Shown: positions 59,215 through 64,000 of the stretch, piece by piece
Layout: each line of letters starts with the position of its first letter
Numbering within the stretch: the stretch's first letter is position 1
Origin: an uncultured Bacteroidales bacterium
GTDB taxonomy: Bacteria; Bacteroidota; Bacteroidia; Bacteroidales; Muribaculaceae
NCBI GenBank assembly: GCA_902782465.1
Contig: CACZNH010000001.1
Location: 62,001-126,000 of the forward strand
Reading direction: 5' to 3'
DNA length: 64,000 bases
Notes under the pieces: model-generated
Seen by the model: the letters and a program-made list of their open reading frames with translations, nothing else
Told to the model about the DNA's origin: nothing
Databases searched by the model: none
Translations under genes and position numbers: made by a program

Positions 59215-59949
59215 ATGATACTACTACAAGATCTAGGATTAGAAGAAAGCGTTGAGACCGTACACCGCGCCGTCAATTTGGCCACGGGCTTTAAGTGGTT
59301 TGACGCCGCGGGAGTGACCGAGATGCTGATACGCTTCGGTTTCTTCATGGTCGTGCTCTTCTTTATCGTTTATTACCTGTATTACCGCAAGACACACCGT
59401 CGTGACTACTTCTTCACCCTCGTGCTGCTGAGTGTGAGCATCTTCTTCCTCATCTACCTGCTGGGAAGCGTCAAGGTGAAAATCGGCTTCGCTCTGGGAC
59501 TGTTTGCCATCTTTGGCGTGCTGCGATACCGCACCGAGACGATTCCCGTGCGCGAGATGTCCTATATGTTCGGCGTCATCAGCCTCTCGGTCATCAACGC
59601 GCTGGCCGACTCGCTGAGCATTGCCGAGCTGGTGCTCCCCAACGTGGCCATCGCGGCGCTCATCTGGATGTTCGAGACCTATGTGCTGCGCAAGAACCTC
59701 GCCAGCAAACTCATCCTCTATGACCGCATCGAACTCATCACCCCTGAACGGCGTGCCGAATTGCTCGAGGACCTCACCAAGCGCACTGGACTGAAAATCA
59801 CCAAGCTGAATATCGGCTCTATCGATTTCCTCAAGGACACCGCCATCATCAGGATTGAATACGAGAATGACGGCAACGGGAATAGCCAAATCGACAACAC
59901 CCTGAAAATCCACCGCGACGAATGGCAAGACGTGAAAGAAAACAACTGA
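59215..59949 (+). CDS. DUF4956 membrane protein
   Basis: 244 residues. Transmembrane helices near 35-60 (MLIRFGFFMVVLFFIVYYLY), 67-85, 95-110 and 120-150, and a cytoplasmic C-terminal domain (ITPERRAELLEDLTKRTGLK). DUF4956 proteins commonly sit beside VTC-domain genes and are thought to work with them at the membrane. Its last 28 bases overlap the next gene. Confidence 0.88.
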   Translation: MILLQDLGLEESVETVHRAVNLATGFKWFDAAGVTEMLIRFGFFMVVLFFIVYYLYYRKTHRRDYFFTLVLLSVSIFFLIYLLGSVKVKIGFALGLFAIFGVLRYRTETIPVREMSYMFGVISLSVINALADSLSIAELVLPNVAIAALIWMFETYVLRKNLASKLILYDRIELITPERRAELLEDLTKRTGLKITKLNIGSIDFLKDTAIIRIEYENDGNGNSQIDNTLKIHRDEWQDVKENN

Positions 59950-60680
59950 TAGCCTGCCTGCTGGTATTCCTGTGCACGGTATGCTTCCCGACATCATCGC
60001 TGGCCGATGATGGCGGGTTGGTCGCTAGTGTTGAGGCATCCCACAAGTTCTCTAAGGAAGTGAGTGCTGGGGCCGAACTGGAGTTCCGTTCCCGCAACAA
60101 CTTCCGCACCGCCGACCGCGTCAGCCTGGGGGCAGACGTCAGCTACAAGCTCTTGCCCTGGCTCAAGGCAAGTGGCGGCTACGCCCTGCTCATCGACAAC
60201 AACCCCGAGAAACTCACCTATCAGGACGATGGCGTGAGCTACAACAACTGGCGTCCCAGCTACTGGGGTGTGCGTCACCGCTTCAACGTGACACTCACGG
60301 GAAGCCACAAGATTCACCGCGTCGAGCTGAGTCTGCGCGAGCGTTGGCAATACACCTATCGTCCCTCCAAGATAACCGACAACTTCGACTTCGACGAGGC
60401 CGAATGGGAGGACCACGAGGTGCGCGGCAAGGGCAAGAACGTCTTGCGCAGCCGTCTGCAGCTCGAGTGGGACATCCCCAAGTGCAAGTTCGACCCCTTT
60501 GCCAGCGTGGAGTTCCACACCACGCGTGAACTGGAAAAGACCCGTTTCATCGCCGGCGTCGGCTACGGTGTCAAGAAGAAGCACAATTTCAAGCTCTATT
60601 ACCGCTACCAGATAACCGGCAGCAGCAGTGACGAGCCCAATATCCACATGTTGGGTATGGGTTACACCTATAAATTCTAG
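59922..60680 (+). CDS. DUF2490 outer-membrane beta-barrel-like protein
   Basis: 252 residues. Signal peptide (LIACLLVFLCTVCFPTSSLA) and alternating beta-strands (VSAGAELEFRSRNNF, RVSLGADVSYKLLPWLK, ending GMGYTYKF with terminal Phe), as in outer-membrane barrels of the DUF2490 family. Overlaps DUF4956 by 28 bases and precedes the two DUF4353 genes, so it is translated together with them. Confidence 0.82.
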   Translation: MARRERKQLIACLLVFLCTVCFPTSSLADDGGLVASVEASHKFSKEVSAGAELEFRSRNNFRTADRVSLGADVSYKLLPWLKASGGYALLIDNNPEKLTYQDDGVSYNNWRPSYWGVRHRFNVTLTGSHKIHRVELSLRERWQYTYRPSKITDNFDFDEAEWEDHEVRGKGKNVLRSRLQLEWDIPKCKFDPFASVEFHTTRELEKTRFIAGVGYGVKKKHNFKLYYRYQITGSSSDEPNIHMLGMGYTYKF

Positions 60681-60686
60681 ACCGTT

Positions 60687-61904
60687 ATGAAGCAGTTTTT
60701 ACGCTATACCCTCCTGATGGTCTCCCTGACCCTGCTCATGACATCCTGCATCAAGGATGACACCGACTTGGACGAGGTTGTCGCCCAATACACCGTCACG
60801 CCTGCTGAAGTCGAGATAGATCTTACCGACTTGAACGAGGCTCCCGACGTGCCCGTCACCGACGAGAACGACCCGGCCTATAACGATTATGTCGAGAATA
60901 CCGATTGGGACGATGCCATTTCAATCAACTTTGATGGCGAGGCCGTGGTCATCAACGGCAAGGTGCCGGGAGTGATGGTGCAGACCGACGGCAACCACAT
61001 CACCGTCATGAATATGGCGGGACCCGTGAAATTCGTCCTCAGCGGACAGACCAATAACGGTTCTGTCAAGTTCTACGGCGACAAGCGCATCCAGGTGCTC
61101 CTCAATGGCGCCGATATCACCAATCCCCATGGCGCCGCCATCAACAACCAGGGTGGCAAGTCGATGTATGTCGTGCTCGCCGACGGTACACACAACCGCC
61201 TGCAGGACGGCATCAACTATACCGATGTCGAGGCCGAGGACCAGAAGGCGACTCTCTTCAGCGAGGGACAGATGATTTTCAGCGGCAAGGGCCGTCTCGA
61301 TGTCTTTGCCCAGGGGCGCGGCGCTATCCGCAGCGATGACTATATCCGCATCCGCCCCGGCGTGAAACTGTATATCGAGAGCCAGGCACTCGATGGCCTG
61401 CGGGCCAACGACGGCATCACCATGGACGGCGGCAGCGTGAATGTGGTGACCAACGGATTGGGGGCCAAGGGTGTGCGCAGCGGCGGCTTGATGACCGTCA
61501 ACGGCGGACGCCTCATCGCCATCAACGGCGGGGACACCCGCATCGAGTACACGCCCGAGGGGCTGATGGATACCACCGCCTGTGCTGCCCTGTCGTGTGA
61601 CTCACTGCTGATGGTCAATGGCGGAACACTCAAGTTCAAGGCCACAGGCGACGGTGGCAAGGCCATCAATGCCAAACAGGATATCTCGATTCAAGGGGGA
61701 AGCACGGTAGCGGTCGCTACAGGCACCAAGAAGATGAAGAAGCCCAGGGGTGTGAAAATCGACGGCAACTTCGATATTTCGGGCGGCTATTTCTATGCCT
61801 ACAGCCGTCGCAGCGACCCGATAGACGTGGCTGGCAAGACAACCCTGGCACCGGGCTACAAGAATTACGAATTGACCCCGAAACTGTTGACAATCGCCTA
61901 TTAA
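60687..61904 (+). CDS. DUF4353 (carbohydrate-binding domain) lipoprotein
   Basis: 405 residues. Lipobox MTSC; DUF4353 body of beta-helical repeats (QVLLNGADITNPHGAAINNQ, GGKSMYVVLADGTHN, MDGGSVNVVTNGLGAKGVRS, LMVNGGTLKFKATGDGGKAI). A putative surface carbohydrate-binding protein. It is 6 bases after DUF2490 and very like the next gene (ADITNPHGAAINNQ is common to both). Confidence 0.8.
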   Translation: MKQFLRYTLLMVSLTLLMTSCIKDDTDLDEVVAQYTVTPAEVEIDLTDLNEAPDVPVTDENDPAYNDYVENTDWDDAISINFDGEAVVINGKVPGVMVQTDGNHITVMNMAGPVKFVLSGQTNNGSVKFYGDKRIQVLLNGADITNPHGAAINNQGGKSMYVVLADGTHNRLQDGINYTDVEAEDQKATLFSEGQMIFSGKGRLDVFAQGRGAIRSDDYIRIRPGVKLYIESQALDGLRANDGITMDGGSVNVVTNGLGAKGVRSGGLMTVNGGRLIAINGGDTRIEYTPEGLMDTTACAALSCDSLLMVNGGTLKFKATGDGGKAINAKQDISIQGGSTVAVATGTKKMKKPRGVKIDGNFDISGGYFYAYSRRSDPIDVAGKTTLAPGYKNYELTPKLLTIAY

Positions 61905-61932
61905 ATAAACAAAAATTCAAGATAAAAAGTTA

Positions 61933-63288
61933 ATGAAGAGATATCTACTCCTTGTGTTCATGGTGGCGGCATTGAGCCTCAATGCTGGTGCCATGACTGG
62001 CGACGTCAATGGTGACGGAACGGTCAATATCACCGATGTCAACCTGGTCATCAACAGCATCCTGGGTGGTACGTATATTGCCGAGGCCGATGCCAACCAT
62101 GACGGCGTGGTGAACATCAGTGACGTGAACCAAATCATCAACATTATCCTGACCGGGGCAGTCATCGAAGACGACATAACCCCCAAGGACATCGTTCTGG
62201 ACGACTCGGACCTCACCGAGCCGGCCGAGGTTATCCCCGACGATGAGGATGCGCTCGACTTTGGCGACTATGTGGAGAACACGGTGTGGGCACTCACGGT
62301 GCGCATCAACTTCGACGGTGACTCGGCAACGGTAACGGGCAACCCGTCGACGGTTATGGTGGAAATTGACGGAGCCCATGTGACCGTCACCAGTGCCGCT
62401 AAGCGCGTGCGCTACATCCTGACGGGAACCACGCCCGACGGCTCCATCAAGTTCTACAGTGAGCGCAAGTTCCAGGTTCAGCTGGCTGGTGTGGACATCA
62501 CCAACCCCCATGGCGCCGCCATCAACAACCAGTGCGGCAAGTCGTTCTATCTGGTGCTCAACGGGGGTACCGAGAACACCCTGCGTGACGGCACCGAATA
62601 TACCATGGTCGAGGACGAGGACCAGAAGGCGGCACTCTTCAGCGAGGGACAGATTCTGGTCAGCGGCAAGGGCAAACTCAACGTCTATAGCACGGGCAAG
62701 CACTGCATCGCCAGCGATGACTTCATCTTTGTGCGCCCGGGCTGCCACCTCTACCTGAACAGCACCAGCGGCCACGGCATCAAGGCCAAGGACTACGTCC
62801 ACATCAAGGGCGGCGTCATCAACATGGAAATCAATGCCGACGGCGCCAAGGGCATCAACTGCGACAGCCTCGTTTACATCACTGGCGGACGCACCACCAT
62901 CATCAACAGCGGCACCACCAAGATGGAGACCGACTCGCTGGGCAATCCCGTTTCGACAGGTGTCGCTGGTGTGAAGGCCGACTGTAACATGACGATGACG
63001 GGCGGAATCCTCAATATCAAGAGCACGGGCAACGATGCCAAGGGTATCAACGTCGCCGAGCCCTTCCTGTTCACTGGCGGTGAAATGAATATCGTGGTAA
63101 CGGGACGCAAAGCGGCCAACGACCCCAAGGGCGTGAAGTGTGACACCGACTGCACCATCCAGGGCGGCTCATTCTACAGTTGTGCCCTGCATGGCCTTGC
63201 TCTCGACGTGGAAGGCACCACCACCATTGCCGACGGCTACACCACACGCAACGATGCTGACCCGCGCCTCCTGGAAATCATTTACTGA
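61933..63288 (+). CDS. DUF4353 protein with N-terminal dockerin-like domain
   Basis: 451 residues. Signal peptide, then a type I dockerin repeat pair (GDVNGDGTVNITDVNLVINS and ADANHDGVVNISDVNQIINI, with Ca-binding DxNxDG), then the DUF4353 beta-helix (GVDITNPHGAAINNQCGKS). The domain order is reversed from cellulosomal enzymes, where dockerin is usually C-terminal. Likely a recent duplicate of the gene at 60687 with a new N-terminus; the partner cohesin is not seen here. Confidence 0.85.
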   Translation: MKRYLLLVFMVAALSLNAGAMTGDVNGDGTVNITDVNLVINSILGGTYIAEADANHDGVVNISDVNQIINIILTGAVIEDDITPKDIVLDDSDLTEPAEVIPDDEDALDFGDYVENTVWALTVRINFDGDSATVTGNPSTVMVEIDGAHVTVTSAAKRVRYILTGTTPDGSIKFYSERKFQVQLAGVDITNPHGAAINNQCGKSFYLVLNGGTENTLRDGTEYTMVEDEDQKAALFSEGQILVSGKGKLNVYSTGKHCIASDDFIFVRPGCHLYLNSTSGHGIKAKDYVHIKGGVINMEINADGAKGINCDSLVYITGGRTTIINSGTTKMETDSLGNPVSTGVAGVKADCNMTMTGGILNIKSTGNDAKGINVAEPFLFTGGEMNIVVTGRKAANDPKGVKCDTDCTIQGGSFYSCALHGLALDVEGTTTIADGYTTRNDADPRLLEIIY

Positions 63289-63308
63289 TTTCCAGACGCA
63301 CCATACAC

Positions 63309-63327
63309 GCGGCATAAGCCGCCTTTT
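63309..63327 (+). terminator. Terminator of the VTC/DUF4353 cluster
   Basis: GCGGC-ataa-GCCGC and CTTTT, 20 bases past the stop at 63288. Confidence 0.65.
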
Positions 63328-63350
63328 GGCATAATTTTTGCAGGGTTTTA

Positions 63351-63381
63351 TTGAAAAATCTAATTGATAACCGCGTCTTTG
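63351..63381 (+). promoter_or_regulatory. Promoter of the SPFH gene
   Basis: TTG (63351-63353), 20 bases, CGTCTTTG (63374-63381), two mismatches to TAnnTTTG; 22 bases before the ATG. Confidence 0.4.
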
Positions 63382-63402
63382 CGACGATTAAATTTCAACG
63401 TT

Positions 63403-64000
63403 ATGGGAACTTTAGAAATAGGAATTCTTGCAGGTGCCATAATCCTGCTGTTGTTAGTAGTATTGTTTACTTGCTACGTAAAAGCCCCGCCCAGCACTGC
63501 TTATGTCATTTCAGGTATCAAGCGTGAGCCCCGAATCCTGATTGGTGCCGGTGGCGTGAAAATCCCCATCTTCGAGCGTCTCGATAAGGTATATTTGGGT
63601 CAGCTCACGGTAGACATCCGCACCGAGCGCAGCGTGCCCACCAACGATTTTATCAACGTGAATGTTGATGCCGTGGCCAAGGTGGCCGTGACCCCAACCA
63701 CCGAAGGCGTGCGCCTGGCGGCTCGTAACTTCCTGAACATGGATGCCGAGACGATTTCAGGCCAGTTGCAGGACACCCTGCAGGGTAACCTGCGTGAGCT
63801 CATCGGCAGCCAGGGTCTTAAGGAACTGAACGTGGACCGCGACGGTTTCTCCAACCAGGTAATGGACAAGGCGGCTCCCGATATGGCAAAACTGGGTATC
63901 TCGATTCTTGCCTTCAACGTGCAGAATATTACCGATGAACTGGGACTGATTGAGAACCTGGGTGCCGACAACACCTGGACCATCCGCAAGAATGCTGCCA
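63403..64000 (+). CDS. SPFH/flotillin-like membrane protein (3' cut by window edge)
   Basis: 199 residues seen. One N-terminal membrane helix (IGILAGAIILLLLVVLFTCY), then an SPFH/band 7 domain (GIKREPRILIGAGGVKIPIF, NVNVDAVAKVAVTPTTEGVR, LRELIGSQGLKELNVDRDGF). Such proteins scaffold membrane microdomains. Whether the rest has a flotillin-type C-terminus is not visible. Confidence 0.85.
   Translation, partial: MGTLEIGILAGAIILLLLVVLFTCYVKAPPSTAYVISGIKREPRILIGAGGVKIPIFERLDKVYLGQLTVDIRTERSVPTNDFINVNVDAVAKVAVTPTTEGVRLAARNFLNMDAETISGQLQDTLQGNLRELIGSQGLKELNVDRDGFSNQVMDKAAPDMAKLGISILAFNVQNITDELGLIENLGADNTWTIRKNAA

Overview
The window looks like a Bacteroidales chromosome, most likely from a Prevotella- or Muribaculaceae-like gut or oral lineage. 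Nearly every promoter I can see has the Bacteroidetes form (TTG or TTTG, about 20 bases, then TAnnTTTG). Start codons lack Shine-Dalgarno sequences, and many genes belong to Bacteroidetes-typical families (DUF3987, DUF6371, DUF5683, DUF4923, DUF2490, DUF4956/VTC).

Bases 1 to about 35,500 are AT-rich accessory DNA. Tyrosine integrase (44-1378); Mrr-like nuclease and Fic AMP-transferase (1725-3696); three tandem candidate small RNAs on the minus strand (3866-4514); GIN-domain lipoprotein; TonB-C plus TPR secreted pair; an integrative-element backbone of hypothetical protein, excisionase-like HTH, DUF3987 and DUF6371 (7985-11995). Next is a four-gene minus operon coding for a caspase-like His/Cys protein, a small membrane protein, a long coiled coil and a 64-residue protein (12397-14600). 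Then comes a type I restriction-modification operon (14878-25727): XRE regulator, GIY-YIG protein, HsdR, HsdM, HTH protein, Doc toxin and HsdS. It faces two silent hsdS cassettes and a tyrosine recombinase, with inverted repeats that would shuffle target-recognition domains. The last accessory block (25926-35106) holds membrane proteins, lipoproteins and tiny peptides plus a four-gene operon: caspase, ECF sigma factor, membrane anti-sigma-like protein and TPR-CHAT protease.

A tRNA-Leu(CAA) at 35533-35616 marks the change to GC-richer core DNA. Core genes: tcdA, mltD-like transglycosylase, DUF5683 protein, parB and parA, a 29-residue hydrophobic peptide gene with its own promoter and terminator, an M16 peptidase, a patatin phospholipase, a thioesterase and a BASS-type transporter. 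A long minus-strand run (49336-57226) follows: GntR-controlled ABC transporter, five paralogous secreted or lipoproteins sharing one unnamed domain, and an S41 peptidase. The right end has a DUF4923 lipoprotein and a VTC/DUF4956/DUF2490/DUF4353 cluster, one member with a dockerin, then a truncated SPFH protein.

Most notable: the small-RNA array, the two caspase-like protease operons, the hsdS shuffling locus, the five-gene paralogous lipoprotein family, and phase-locked heptamer repeats found only in gaps between core genes. All functions are read from sequence by eye; no database search was possible.
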